From Plebeiibacterium marinum (GTDB lineage Bacteria; Bacteroidota; Bacteroidia; Bacteroidales; Marinilabiliaceae): 64,000 bases of DNA. The position numbers and the translations under genes are program-made. The DNA lies in assembly GCF_026013615.1 (NCBI RefSeq), contig NZ_JAPDPI010000004.1, positions 1 through 64,000 on the forward strand. The letters are read 5' to 3'. The notes beneath the pieces are model-generated. The model ran no database searches and was not told where the DNA came from. It worked only from the letters and a program-made list of their open reading frames with translations. Position 1 is the stretch's first letter, and every line of letters starts with the position of its first letter. Of this stretch, positions 7,904 to 16,563 are shown in pieces.

Positions 7904-9181
7904 TTATAGTTCAACCTGAACAGCTCCTTTTGAACGAATAAACAACTTATGGCAGTTACCCTTTCCGTATACAGACTCTAAAGTATCGATATAAGTATCC
8001 AACAAGTCATTAGGAACAAACGCCTGGATAGTTCCGGCAAATCCACCACCATGAACACGCCAAGCCCCTTTACCTTTAAGCACAAGCTCACTTAGCGCAA
8101 GAGCCAAGGCTACATTCTGATGTTTTGTTTCTCCACCAACAAAAATATTTTGGTTGTACATATAAGAGCTGAACCCTGATTCAACAACCAATTCTAAAAA
8201 CTGATCAAATTTACCTGATTCTAAAGCCTCTACCTGGTAAACAACACGAGAGTTATCAGCCTGGAAGTGAATTGAACGCAACAATGCACGATCACCAACT
8301 TTTTCACGAATAGCAGGGATACCCTTTACCACATCTTCCATTGAAAGCGGACGAAGAACTTCCTGACCAAGCTCTTTTGCCACAGATTTCATTTCGCCCG
8401 GAAGTGCATTGTATTCCTCATCTAAACCTCCATGACTACCACCTGTGTTTGTAATAACTAATGAGTAACCTGTTTTGGCAAAATCAAAATCCAACGCTTT
8501 CACAACCGGATTTGCCTTATCTGCAAAATCGATTGTAATAAAACCACCAACCGCACAAGCTGTCTGGTCCATCAATCCACAGAATTTTTTACAAGCATGC
8601 TCTGCTTTCTGCCCAATCTTGGCATTATCTACCGGATCTAATTTTCCTTCATTAAACAAGTTACTGAAGATAGCACCAATAAGTACCTCAAAAGAAGCTG
8701 ACGAACTCAACCCGGAACCTTCCGGAACACAACCGTGAATAACAGCATCAAAACCACCAATTTCTAATCCTAAGGCTTTAATTTCCTTTGCTATTGTTCT
8801 TACAATATTTCCCGGAGTAAGTTTAAATTCCGTAACCTCAAGAACACTTAAATCAACTTCAAAGGGATCAAAACCAATTGAAGTAATACGAACCACATTT
8901 GTGCCATTAGAAGCAGCTATGGCAATATTATCAAGGTTTACAGCTCCAGCCAACACACGGCCCAACTGGTGATCCGTATGATTTCCTCCAACTTCTGTAC
9001 GTCCTGGTGAGCTTAACAACATTACATCATCGCTTCCGTAAATATTTTTAAATTCACCCATATACTTTTCGTAACGTGCTGCCTGGTCTTTCAACACGGT
9101 TTCGTCAGTTCCATACAATTCTTTAAAAAACGGGTTATTCCCTCCGTTAATTTTTTCAATCAATGAGCTTATTGTAGCCAT
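7904..9181 (-). CDS. galK: Galactokinase
   Basis: This 425-residue GHMP-family kinase shows the galactokinase signature in variant form (SPGRTEVGGNHTD at 58-70), the ATP-binding GHMP motif PEGSGLSSSA at 153-162, a GLMDQ segment with the expected catalytic Asp, and the C-terminal glycine motif GGGFAGT. It phosphorylates alpha-D-galactose at C1 in the Leloir pathway. The GGNHTD form of motif 1, instead of GEHTD, is seen in the longer galactokinases of Bacteroidota and some Firmicutes (family knowledge). It is the first gene of the galK-galM-permease group. galT and galE are not in this window. Confidence 0.95.
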   Translation of the reverse strand: MATISSLIEKINGGNNPFFKELYGTDETVLKDQAARYEKYMGEFKNIYGSDDVMLLSSPGRTEVGGNHTDHQLGRVLAGAVNLDNIAIAASNGTNVVRITSIGFDPFEVDLSVLEVTEFKLTPGNIVRTIAKEIKALGLEIGGFDAVIHGCVPEGSGLSSSASFEVLIGAIFSNLFNEGKLDPVDNAKIGQKAEHACKKFCGLMDQTACAVGGFITIDFADKANPVVKALDFDFAKTGYSLVITNTGGSHGGLDEEYNALPGEMKSVAKELGQEVLRPLSMEDVVKGIPAIREKVGDRALLRSIHFQADNSRVVYQVEALESGKFDQFLELVVESGFSSYMYNQNIFVGGETKHQNVALALALSELVLKGKGAWRVHGGGFAGTIQAFVPNDLLDTYIDTLESVYGKGNCHKLFIRSKGAVQVEL

Positions 9182-9556
9182 AACTTAACAATTATTTTAA
9201 AATTTAACCTTTATCTTACTTAGCAACAAACAAATCCTAACGGTTAAAGATTTAATCAAATAGTTAATTTTTATTTATCCCTTGCAATAATAATAAAAAA
9301 ATTCCAATTAATACCTACCAGTCCCTACTAGTTTATACATTCATTTTATAAACACAAGCACCACACTAGTATTCAAACAGATAAATCAAGCACACAACAA
9401 ATAATACATATTTCTGCCAGACACTTCTCCCCAATACGGTAAAAGCACACTTTATCACCTATAACCTGACATTCAAATCCTACTAAACTACATTCATCAA
9501 CAAAAATGATCCTAACAGAAACTTATCCGTAACACAACAAAAACGACCTACAGAAT
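9182..9556. other. Divergent intergenic region galK / receiver gene
   Basis: These 375 bp separate galK (leftward) and the receiver gene (rightward), so promoters for both should be here. I see no clean TTTG/TAnnTTTG pair on either strand, no hairpin with a T-run, and no ORF worth calling. Confidence 0.5.
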
Positions 9557-9913
9557 ATGAAAAAAGTACTTATAGTTGACGATGCCCTTGATGCAAGAGT
9601 TACAATTAAACAAATGCTATCGGGCTATGACTTCAATATAATTGAAGCTCATGACGGACTTGATGGATGGAATAAGATCATAAAAGAAAAACCAGATTTA
9701 ATTCTTTTGGATTTATACATGCCTAACAAAGATGGGTTCGAGATACTCAGGGATATCCAGGAAGAATGGTTAGAAATTCCAGTTGTAATATTATCTGGTG
9801 ACACTTCGATAAATACAATTCAATCTTGTTTAAACAGTGGTGCTTCTGCATACATCCAAAAGCCAATTATTAAGCAAGACTTTAACGATACAATAAAAAC
9901 ACTTTGTGCCTAG
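9557..9913 (+). CDS. Single-domain response regulator (CheY-like receiver)
   Basis: The 118 residues form one complete receiver domain and nothing else. It has the acidic pair Asp8/Asp9, phosphoacceptor Asp52 in LLDLYMPNKDG, Ser80 at the switch position (VILSGD) and Lys102 (QKP). There is no output domain, so it must act by protein-protein contact, as CheY or Spo0F-type receivers do. No histidine kinase is adjacent; the nearest in the window is at 30946. The next gene in the same direction is a YfiR-like protein 267 bp away. Confidence 0.93.
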   Translation: MKKVLIVDDALDARVTIKQMLSGYDFNIIEAHDGLDGWNKIIKEKPDLILLDLYMPNKDGFEILRDIQEEWLEIPVVILSGDTSINTIQSCLNSGASAYIQKPIIKQDFNDTIKTLCA

Positions 9914-10180
9914 GGCCATTAGCTCTAAAAATTTTTAATCTAAATTCACAAATGGCTATATCTAATTGTTAAATAAATCAAATTAATTATTGTTAGAAAA
10001 CTATACACAACAACACCAAAACACCCCATATATTTTTATATCAACACATTACAAAGTGATTGCATAAATATATTTAAGCAATTCACTACTTATTAATGTT
10101 AACATGATTTAAATCAGGTAACCTATTATCATTCTTTCCGTTATGGGTCGAGTATAGTATTAACAATGGATTAAAACAGA
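9914..10180. other. AT-rich spacer upstream of the YfiR-like gene
   Basis: No gene and no hairpin with a T-run was found. It presumably contains the promoter for the YfiR-like gene, but no consensus -7/-33 pair is clear. Confidence 0.4.
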
Positions 10181-10693
10181 ATGATGATTAAAAAGTTTTT
10201 GGGGTTGACTTTGATGTATTTGTTTATTACAAGCGCAAGTGCACAAACTACCGTAGAGAAAGTAGAAGCTTCCTTTATAGCAAGCTTTATGAGGTATATA
10301 AAATGGCCTGAGCAAGAGTCGTTAAAAACCTTTACCGTAGGTGTATATGGTAAAAACAATACAATCATGAATGAACTAAACAGAGTTATTCATGGAAAAA
10401 ACATTGGTTTGGCCAAGGTAACAGTAATGGAAGTTACAGAAATTGAAGACATTAAAAAATGCCAGGTTTTATTTATTCCCAACGGAAGATCCGCCAAATT
10501 AAAAAAAGATCTGGAAGCCCTCAACAACAAGGCAATTATGACGGTAACGGAAGAACAGGATTACACACCTGATTACTCAATAATAAATTTTAGGGTATTG
10601 GATAACAAACTTACATTCCAACTAAACCATGAAATTGCCAGTAAGAAAAACATAGTTATCAGCAACAAACTGATACAAATGGCAAAAAATTAG
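10181..10693 (+). CDS. YfiR/HmsC-like periplasmic protein (DUF4154)
   Basis: This 170-residue protein has an N-terminal signal peptide (hydrophobic to about 20, cleavage near SASAQ). Motifs typical of YfiR_HmsC-like proteins are present: RYIKWPEQ (38-45), the CQVLFIP strand near the middle, and the C-terminal pattern IINFRVLDNKLTFQLN, then ISNKLIQMA. In Pseudomonas YfiR holds a periplasmic sensor loop that represses the diguanylate cyclase YfiN. No GGDEF partner is present here. In Bacteroidota such proteins often sit near histidine kinases and may act as a periplasmic sensing subunit (inference). Confidence 0.85.
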   Translation: MMIKKFLGLTLMYLFITSASAQTTVEKVEASFIASFMRYIKWPEQESLKTFTVGVYGKNNTIMNELNRVIHGKNIGLAKVTVMEVTEIEDIKKCQVLFIPNGRSAKLKKDLEALNNKAIMTVTEEQDYTPDYSIINFRVLDNKLTFQLNHEIASKKNIVISNKLIQMAKN

Positions 10694-10728
10694 TTTCAAC
10701 AAATAAATACACACGTATTACATAACAC

Positions 10729-10766
10729 AAAAAGCGATACCAGACAAAACCGGTATCGCTTTTTTT
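10729..10766. terminator. Bidirectional terminator, YfiR-like / GAF genes
   Basis: The stem A5GCGATACC (10729-10741) pairs with GGTATCGCT5 (10752-10764) across a 10-nt loop, flanked by A- and T-runs on both sides. It lies between two convergent genes and can serve both. Confidence 0.9.
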
Positions 10767-13146
10767 AACCTTTAATCACTTCCTCTATCCTGATCTTATC
10801 AAAGGGTTCTGATTCCAAATCATCAAAGTTCACTTCTATCCGCAAAGCCCGCAATCCCGATGCCCCGGTTAAATCTTCCAGCTCAAGATCTTCCACATTA
10901 TCCGTAATCAGCTTACGGGATTTCATGAAATCAATATAACGCCTGTATTCTTCAATTTCTTCTGCATAAGAATAAATAATGGCAATTCTCCCAACCTGGG
11001 TAACCCGTTCTCTGGTTCCCTTTACCATGGCCTTATCAATTCTTTTTTTAGTAATTTCATACCTGATATTATAGGCCCCATCCACATCAAACTTCTTTTC
11101 GTCCTGCCTAAAAGCAATACTTAAAGGAGCTGAGTGAACTAAAATTAACTGAGTTACATCCAGTTTAGTCTTTAATTCCGGCTGAAGTTTCCTTACCCGC
11201 CTGGCCACTTTTATCTTTACCAACAACTGCCATAAACGAATATTTTTAAGATAGATATCACTATATGGCAAACCCTTAACCAACGACTGTCCCAAGTAAG
11301 CATTATACTCCACTCCATCTGTCCTGTATTTTTCAAAATAGTGAGGGTATACTTGCTGAGCCTTCACCTGTTCTTTATCAATAATATCACTAACCTGATC
11401 ATTAATAAGGGTTAAGCTATCTTCAAAATCCTTTCTTTTACTATAAATCACCTTTAAATCAGGGTCAAGGCTAGCAAAATATTTATCAATAGGCTCAACC
11501 ATATCTTTAAAACGATTCCTCATAATATTAAGAACCGGCTCTATCTCATTTCTTAAAAAATCAAGAATACTAACTTCATCCCCCGCCTTAAGCCCACCTT
11601 CCACAGTACTTAAAAACTCATTTATTTTGTAGCACAAGTTACTAACCAGAGGAATTTCTGCCAAAGGTTCTTCACAACAAAGCAATTCTTTCACCATGTG
11701 CAATTGAGTTGTAAGATCGGCCTGTATCCCTTTATTCCGCTCAACAGAAGAACCTCTGATATCAGATGCCCCATATATAGGAACCACTCCCGGGAAAACG
11801 ATAGGCTCTATCCCTGCGGATTCCGATGATTCATATTCCTGGCTAATCAAGTTGGAAACTGTCTCCTGAAACTTCCATTCAACAGTAGGATGTATTGCAG
11901 TAAATTCGGTTTGTATAATAGCCCTGACTTTATCATTCCATTCCTCTTTTGAACGCTGAAGAGCCAATGCAAAAATTGGAAACAGTTCATGGAGTCTCTT
12001 CACCTGGATCATACTAAGGCTTTCCGGCATACTACAAGCAAACTCAAGCATCCCCACAACTTCAGAATCCAAAATAAGCGGGATAACCACATGACTCCTT
12101 ATATTTCTTTTCAAAAAAGCTTCAACAACCTTATTTTTATCAACTTTAGCTAAATCATTGGTGATTACAATTTTTTTCTCCGTTAAAGCCTTTTCATAAA
12201 ACGTATCCCTATAATCCTCGCAACTCAACTCCTGGTATGGAATAATGCTTTTCCAAATATAATTTCTATTATAAGAGGATTCAAAATCATGAATTGCCAT
12301 CATACCAACCTCTAAAAAAGGATTTTCTATTAAGGACTTAATCCTGTTTTTAACATTTGCAAATCCATCCAGTGTTATGATGGCATTTTTATCCAATAAA
12401 TCTGATTTCAACTGAGAGATTACATAATCATAGGTTGAGTCAACATAATCGAACTTCATTAGCCCCGAAAACTCAAAATTTTCAAGAGGGATCATCTCAT
12501 TCCAATAATCCAGATCATTCTCTTTATCAAAAAGCTGCTTTAATTCATCGTCTGATAATTTTTTATGGTTCTGCAATGGATTTACCCGCACATATTGGGT
12601 ATCAATACGAGTAGTAAAATATTTAACCAGCCCACTGTTCTCATCAGTCAATTTAAGCGTTATTGGTTTATCCTTATATAAGTTTAAACCATATACTTTA
12701 TCTAAAATAAGAAGATAGGCATGATACAACAACGACACCAACATCTTATCCAAATCCTCCGCCAAATCAAAGGCAATTTCCAAAGTTTTAGATTCCCCCA
12801 GAACAACGTCCTTGAACATTTGGGTACAATAAAAAGGCTGCATTCCAAAAGGAGGAAACAAAGCTGCCATCAGAACATTATCATTAAGCGGATTTATAAG
12901 GAAAGCCATTAACTTACGAACCAGTTCACTATTTTCCTCAAGTATTTCTTTGTCATCAATTCTTGAACAAAGTTCCGGGTGCCCCGCTAACATATCCAGT
13001 GTTTCAGTCGCCATGCTTTGCATGGGATGCCCTGCTTCTCCAGAGATTTGCTTAATTGATTCTATTAAATATTCAAAACTCAATGACACCTTAAAAGGCA
13101 CATCACAAAAAGCACACTTTATATTATTGATATTTTCTACTCCCAT
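10765..13146 (-). CDS. Large GAF-domain protein, Bacteroidota-specific
   Basis: The protein has 793 residues with no signal peptide or TM segment. A GAF-like region lies at about 300-395: it includes the EKKIVITNDLA segment, SHVVIPLILDSEVVGMLEFAC and the LHELFPIFALAL helix. The N-terminal 250 residues are helical without a known fold. The C-terminal 350 residues (long helices, VKIKVARRVRKLQPELK, a repeated RYEITKKRIDKA type segment) resemble nothing I can name. It has no HisKA, GGDEF or HATPase output, so it is a soluble sensor-like protein of unknown output. The start ATG follows a possible promoter box (CAAAATTA at 13163-13170 read on the minus strand). Confidence 0.75.
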   Translation of the reverse strand: MGVENINNIKCAFCDVPFKVSLSFEYLIESIKQISGEAGHPMQSMATETLDMLAGHPELCSRIDDKEILEENSELVRKLMAFLINPLNDNVLMAALFPPFGMQPFYCTQMFKDVVLGESKTLEIAFDLAEDLDKMLVSLLYHAYLLILDKVYGLNLYKDKPITLKLTDENSGLVKYFTTRIDTQYVRVNPLQNHKKLSDDELKQLFDKENDLDYWNEMIPLENFEFSGLMKFDYVDSTYDYVISQLKSDLLDKNAIITLDGFANVKNRIKSLIENPFLEVGMMAIHDFESSYNRNYIWKSIIPYQELSCEDYRDTFYEKALTEKKIVITNDLAKVDKNKVVEAFLKRNIRSHVVIPLILDSEVVGMLEFACSMPESLSMIQVKRLHELFPIFALALQRSKEEWNDKVRAIIQTEFTAIHPTVEWKFQETVSNLISQEYESSESAGIEPIVFPGVVPIYGASDIRGSSVERNKGIQADLTTQLHMVKELLCCEEPLAEIPLVSNLCYKINEFLSTVEGGLKAGDEVSILDFLRNEIEPVLNIMRNRFKDMVEPIDKYFASLDPDLKVIYSKRKDFEDSLTLINDQVSDIIDKEQVKAQQVYPHYFEKYRTDGVEYNAYLGQSLVKGLPYSDIYLKNIRLWQLLVKIKVARRVRKLQPELKTKLDVTQLILVHSAPLSIAFRQDEKKFDVDGAYNIRYEITKKRIDKAMVKGTRERVTQVGRIAIIYSYAEEIEEYRRYIDFMKSRKLITDNVEDLELEDLTGASGLRALRIEVNFDDLESEPFDKIRIEEVIKG

Positions 13147-13461
13147 ACCTAAATCCTTTTTGCAAAATTAAGAAATGAATTATTACCTTAAAAGAACAAT
13201 TGAATCAACCCTATTGTTTTTATCGTTAAAACGTCATAATTTTTGAATAAACAACACCTAAAGAGATTGTTTAAACAGCAGGATATACAAAACGAGACAG
13301 CGAATTCATGCAGTAAAATCACCCGCACATTTTAAGAGAGAAGAAAAATTCTTTAAACCTTGTTTAAATCATTTGTTACATTTGCGCAACAAAAGAACCC
13401 ACATCGGAAACGCACAATATTTACAAAACAATAATAGTCAATTAATTACAAACATCACATA
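13147..13461. other. Divergent promoter region, GAF / MEKHLA genes
   Basis: It holds a minus-strand -7 box for the GAF gene (CAAAATTA, 13163-13170) and a plus-strand -7 box for the MEKHLA gene (TACATTTG, 13377-13384). Neither has a well-spaced -33 TTG. No ORF is supported. Confidence 0.45.
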
Positions 13462-13938
13462 ATGAAAAAAACAGGTTTACCAAGTAGCGAAAACAATTAC
13501 TTAAAAGATTATATTTCTTTAATCACAAATAGTTTAAAAAAGTTAGCAAACATCGAAATAGTTGACTTTTCCCTGAGTACAGAAGAACAAGCCAAACAGG
13601 CATTCAATGCAGATTATGTACTGTTAGCTCATAATGGATCAGATGATCCAATATTTAATTATGCAAATAAAACCGGACTTAACCTGTTTGAAATGTCCTG
13701 GGACGAATTCACCAATATGCCTTCAAAATATTCAGCAGAAAGCGACGAAAGAGGTCAAAGAGAAAAGTTCATAGCTGAGGTTACTGAAAAAGGGTATTCA
13801 AAAGATTATACAGGAATCAGAATATCTAAAACAGGCAGGAGGTTTGAGATTAAAAATGTAATTCTTTGGAATGTATATGATTCTGAAAATAACAGAATTG
13901 GCCAGGCTGCATTATTCAATGAATATGAATATCTATAA
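13462..13938 (+). CDS. MEKHLA-domain (PAS-like) protein
   Basis: The 158 residues match the MEKHLA family (PF08670) along their length: NYLKDYISLITNSLKKL helix, then DPIFNYANKTGLNLFEMSWDEF, a PSKYSAE motif, GYSKDYTGIRISKTGRRFEI and a closing VILWNVYD strand with a GQAALF end. MEKHLA is related to PAS sensor domains. In plants it is fused to HD-ZIP III regulators; the bacterial stand-alone form has no assigned role. It is monocistronic by spacing. A -7 box TACATTTG lies about 78 bp upstream. Confidence 0.85.
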   Translation: MKKTGLPSSENNYLKDYISLITNSLKKLANIEIVDFSLSTEEQAKQAFNADYVLLAHNGSDDPIFNYANKTGLNLFEMSWDEFTNMPSKYSAESDERGQREKFIAEVTEKGYSKDYTGIRISKTGRRFEIKNVILWNVYDSENNRIGQAALFNEYEYL

Positions 13939-14037
13939 CATAGTTATTCCAATCAAGGATAAAACCTTTGAAGCACTAAGTATTTCAAAACTACATGATA
14001 TAAATCCTACTTTTTTTAAAATTTAATCGAAGTCAGA

Positions 14038-14068
14038 TTTGCAGGGCGGTATAATTTATCTATTTTTG
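14038..14068 (+). promoter_or_regulatory. Consensus Bacteroidota promoter of iorA
   Basis: The -33 element TTTG (14038-14041) is followed after 19 bp by the -7 element TATTTTTG (14061-14068). Both match the Bacteroidota sigma factor consensus at ideal spacing. The predicted transcript starts roughly 50 nt before the iorA ATG. Confidence 0.8.
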
Positions 14069-14125
14069 CACGATTCGCAAAATATATGATAAAAATCACC
14101 TAGCAGTGATGAGAGAAGTCACTTT

Positions 14126-15934
14126 TTGAATATGGAGAGAGGAAATAAGTTTGCCGCAAAAATGATGAATGGTAACGAAGCTGTTGCCAGAGGAGCCTTT
14201 GAAGCAGGCGTGAAGGTTGCTGCCGGATTCCCGGGAACGCCTTCCACAGAGGTTATGGATTACACCCACCAAAGATACCCTGATATCTATTGTGAATGGT
14301 CAACAAACGAGAAAGTGGCTGTTGAAGTTGCCATTGGGGCTTCATTTGCTGGTTACCGAAGCCTGGCTTTAATGAAAACAGTGGGGTTACATGTGGCAGC
14401 AGATGCATTGGGTGGAGCTGCTGGCAGCCAGATCAACGGCGGACTTGTATTGGTGGTTTCTGATGATGTAGGCCGTTTAGCGGGCGATGACTATAATGAT
14501 TGCCGCCATTACGGAAATATGTTTGGTCTTCCTATGTTAGAGCCAGGTGATAGTCAGGAAGCTAAGGACTTTATGGTTAAAGCCTTTGAAATTAGCGAAG
14601 AATACAGCACCCCGGTAATACTTAAACTTACGTCTGTAACCTGTAAAACAAATAGCCGGGTTGTTATTGATGAGGACTGCACTTACGAAGCAAAATGTCG
14701 GGAAAAATATCCAATTAGTTTCAGTAAAGTCATCATGACCACCATTATGATGAAAGCCAAAGGCTCTGAACATCCAAAATTGACCAAATGCTTTAATGAT
14801 TTTCCGGCTCATTATAAACGTTTAACCAACAATTGCAATGATTACGATATAAACCAATTGGAGTTGAACGGTAAAAAGATTGGTATTATTACAGCAGGTA
14901 CTCCCTACTATTACGCTAAAGAAGTACTTCCGGAAGCATCTTTTTTGAAACTGGGATTGATTATGCCACTTCCGGAAAAGAAAATTCGTGAATTAGCGGA
15001 ACACGTAGAAGAACTTTATGTAATTGAAGATGGCCATGATATCCTGGAAAAGAACATAAAGGATTTGGGCATTTCGGTAATTGGGAAAGAATTATGGCCT
15101 AAATTTCCTGAAATGACTCGTTTCACTCCGGATATTATTGAAGAAAAACTTGTTCCGGGAGCACCCAAAAGGACTCCAATAAAAGATGTTCCCTTCAGAT
15201 TACCTGTTAGTTGCGCCGGATGCTCACACCTTTTTATAGCTCAAATATTAAGAAAAAATAAAATCAGGGCGGCTGCGGATGTTACCTGTGGTCTTATTGG
15301 CTGTTTTCCTCATATGGAAGCCTATGATTTACAAAAATGTATGGGTTCAAGTATTGCCTTAGCCCATGGCTATAACGTAGCAAAGGACAATAAGGAAAAT
15401 TTTGTTGCCATGATTGGCGATGGCGGCTTTTGGGCAACCGGCCTTGCTGGTTTGACAAATCTGATTTTCAATAACAGCCAATCAACAGTAATTGTTGTTG
15501 ACAATAGCTGCCTGGCAATGACTGGCGGTCAAAATGTAGCTTCCAGCGAGTTTGGTTTTAATTACAAACCTGAAAACAAACTCGACATTGCTAAAGTCTG
15601 TGAAGCTATTGGTGTAAAAGATATTGTTACTGTTGATGCTTATGAATATGACAACCTGGAAAAATCCATCCTTAATGCGGTAAATGCAAAAACAAATTCT
15701 GTAGTCATTGTTAAAAAACCATGTGTAACAAAATTCAAGTTACCTAAAAACACCCCAAGTTATATTGATCAGGATCTATGTGTTAAATGCGGTAAGTGTA
15801 TCAAGGTTGGATGTTTAGCTATTGAAAGCAAAAAAGCACAGGACGGATCAGTTGATATAGTTATAAACCAGGATATTTGCACGGGTTGCGGATTATGTTC
15901 TACAGTTTGTCACAAGGAAGCCATAAAACAATAA
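14126..15934 (+). CDS. iorA: Indolepyruvate ferredoxin oxidoreductase, alpha subunit
   Basis: This 602-residue thiamine-diphosphate enzyme begins with the pyrimidine-binding PFOR domain (GNEAVARGAFEAGVKVAAGFPGTPSTE). A TPP-binding region follows at about 370-520, including the GDGGFWATG motif and an NNS segment. The last 60 residues form a two-cluster ferredoxin domain with CVKCGKCIKVGC and CTGCGLCSTVC. The first cluster has an irregular fourth Cys spacing (CxxCxxCxxxxC), as in other IorA proteins. The complex oxidises arylpyruvates, from aromatic amino-acid transamination, to aryl-acetyl-CoA and reduces ferredoxin. It pairs with iorB, which starts 2 bp after its stop. The ATG at 14129 (MERGN) is an alternative start. 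Confidence 0.95.
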   Translation: MNMERGNKFAAKMMNGNEAVARGAFEAGVKVAAGFPGTPSTEVMDYTHQRYPDIYCEWSTNEKVAVEVAIGASFAGYRSLALMKTVGLHVAADALGGAAGSQINGGLVLVVSDDVGRLAGDDYNDCRHYGNMFGLPMLEPGDSQEAKDFMVKAFEISEEYSTPVILKLTSVTCKTNSRVVIDEDCTYEAKCREKYPISFSKVIMTTIMMKAKGSEHPKLTKCFNDFPAHYKRLTNNCNDYDINQLELNGKKIGIITAGTPYYYAKEVLPEASFLKLGLIMPLPEKKIRELAEHVEELYVIEDGHDILEKNIKDLGISVIGKELWPKFPEMTRFTPDIIEEKLVPGAPKRTPIKDVPFRLPVSCAGCSHLFIAQILRKNKIRAAADVTCGLIGCFPHMEAYDLQKCMGSSIALAHGYNVAKDNKENFVAMIGDGGFWATGLAGLTNLIFNNSQSTVIVVDNSCLAMTGGQNVASSEFGFNYKPENKLDIAKVCEAIGVKDIVTVDAYEYDNLEKSILNAVNAKTNSVVIVKKPCVTKFKLPKNTPSYIDQDLCVKCGKCIKVGCLAIESKKAQDGSVDIVINQDICTGCGLCSTVCHKEAIKQ

Positions 15935-15936
15935 AA

Positions 15937-16548
15937 ATGCAGGATACAGGAAAAAATATAATTATTGCAGGTGTAGGAGGACAAGGTATTCTTCTTTTTA
16001 GTAATCTCTTAAGTAAGTTTTATTTAAAACTTGGATATGAGTTAAAAATATCAGATGTTATTGGCCTGGGGCAGCGTGGAGGAGGCGTTGAAAGCCATTT
16101 TCGATATTCTGACAAACCTATATTGTCACCTTTTATTAAAGCAGGAGACGTAGATTACGTTATATCATTTGAACAAACAGAAACTCTCCGGTATTTACAT
16201 TGCCTAAAAGATGATGGCATCGTTCTTTCGAGCACCTATGAATTAACCTCCACAAGCGTAAATACGGGCTTACAAAAGGCAATGCCTGAATCTAAAACAG
16301 AGATTATAAAAAGGGCTGAAAACAAGAAATTTATTATAGATCCGGAAGACCACAAAAGCCCGGATTTTAATATAAGCAAAATGATGAATGTTGTTATGCT
16401 TGGTTTCTATGCTGAGTTAAGAGGTTATTCGCATGATGACATGATTCAAATAGTTAGAGAAAGTGTTCCAGAAAAGTTTGTTGAAGGAAATATAATGGCA
16501 TACCAAAAGGGAACAGAGATTGCAAAGGCTGAAATTGCAGCGGATTAG
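15937..16548 (+). CDS. iorB: Indolepyruvate ferredoxin oxidoreductase, beta subunit
   Basis: The 203 residues form the PFOR gamma-type domain: NIIIAGVGGQGILLFSNLL at the N-terminus, then SDVIGLGQRGGGVESHFRYS, both diagnostic of IorB. The frame is open upstream into iorA, but the ATG at 15937 follows the iorA stop directly and gives the family N-terminus. It forms the second subunit of the IorAB complex. Translation is probably coupled to iorA. Confidence 0.95.
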   Translation: MQDTGKNIIIAGVGGQGILLFSNLLSKFYLKLGYELKISDVIGLGQRGGGVESHFRYSDKPILSPFIKAGDVDYVISFEQTETLRYLHCLKDDGIVLSSTYELTSTSVNTGLQKAMPESKTEIIKRAENKKFIIDPEDHKSPDFNISKMMNVVMLGFYAELRGYSHDDMIQIVRESVPEKFVEGNIMAYQKGTEIAKAEIAAD

Positions 16549-16563
16549 TAATTATTAAAAGAT

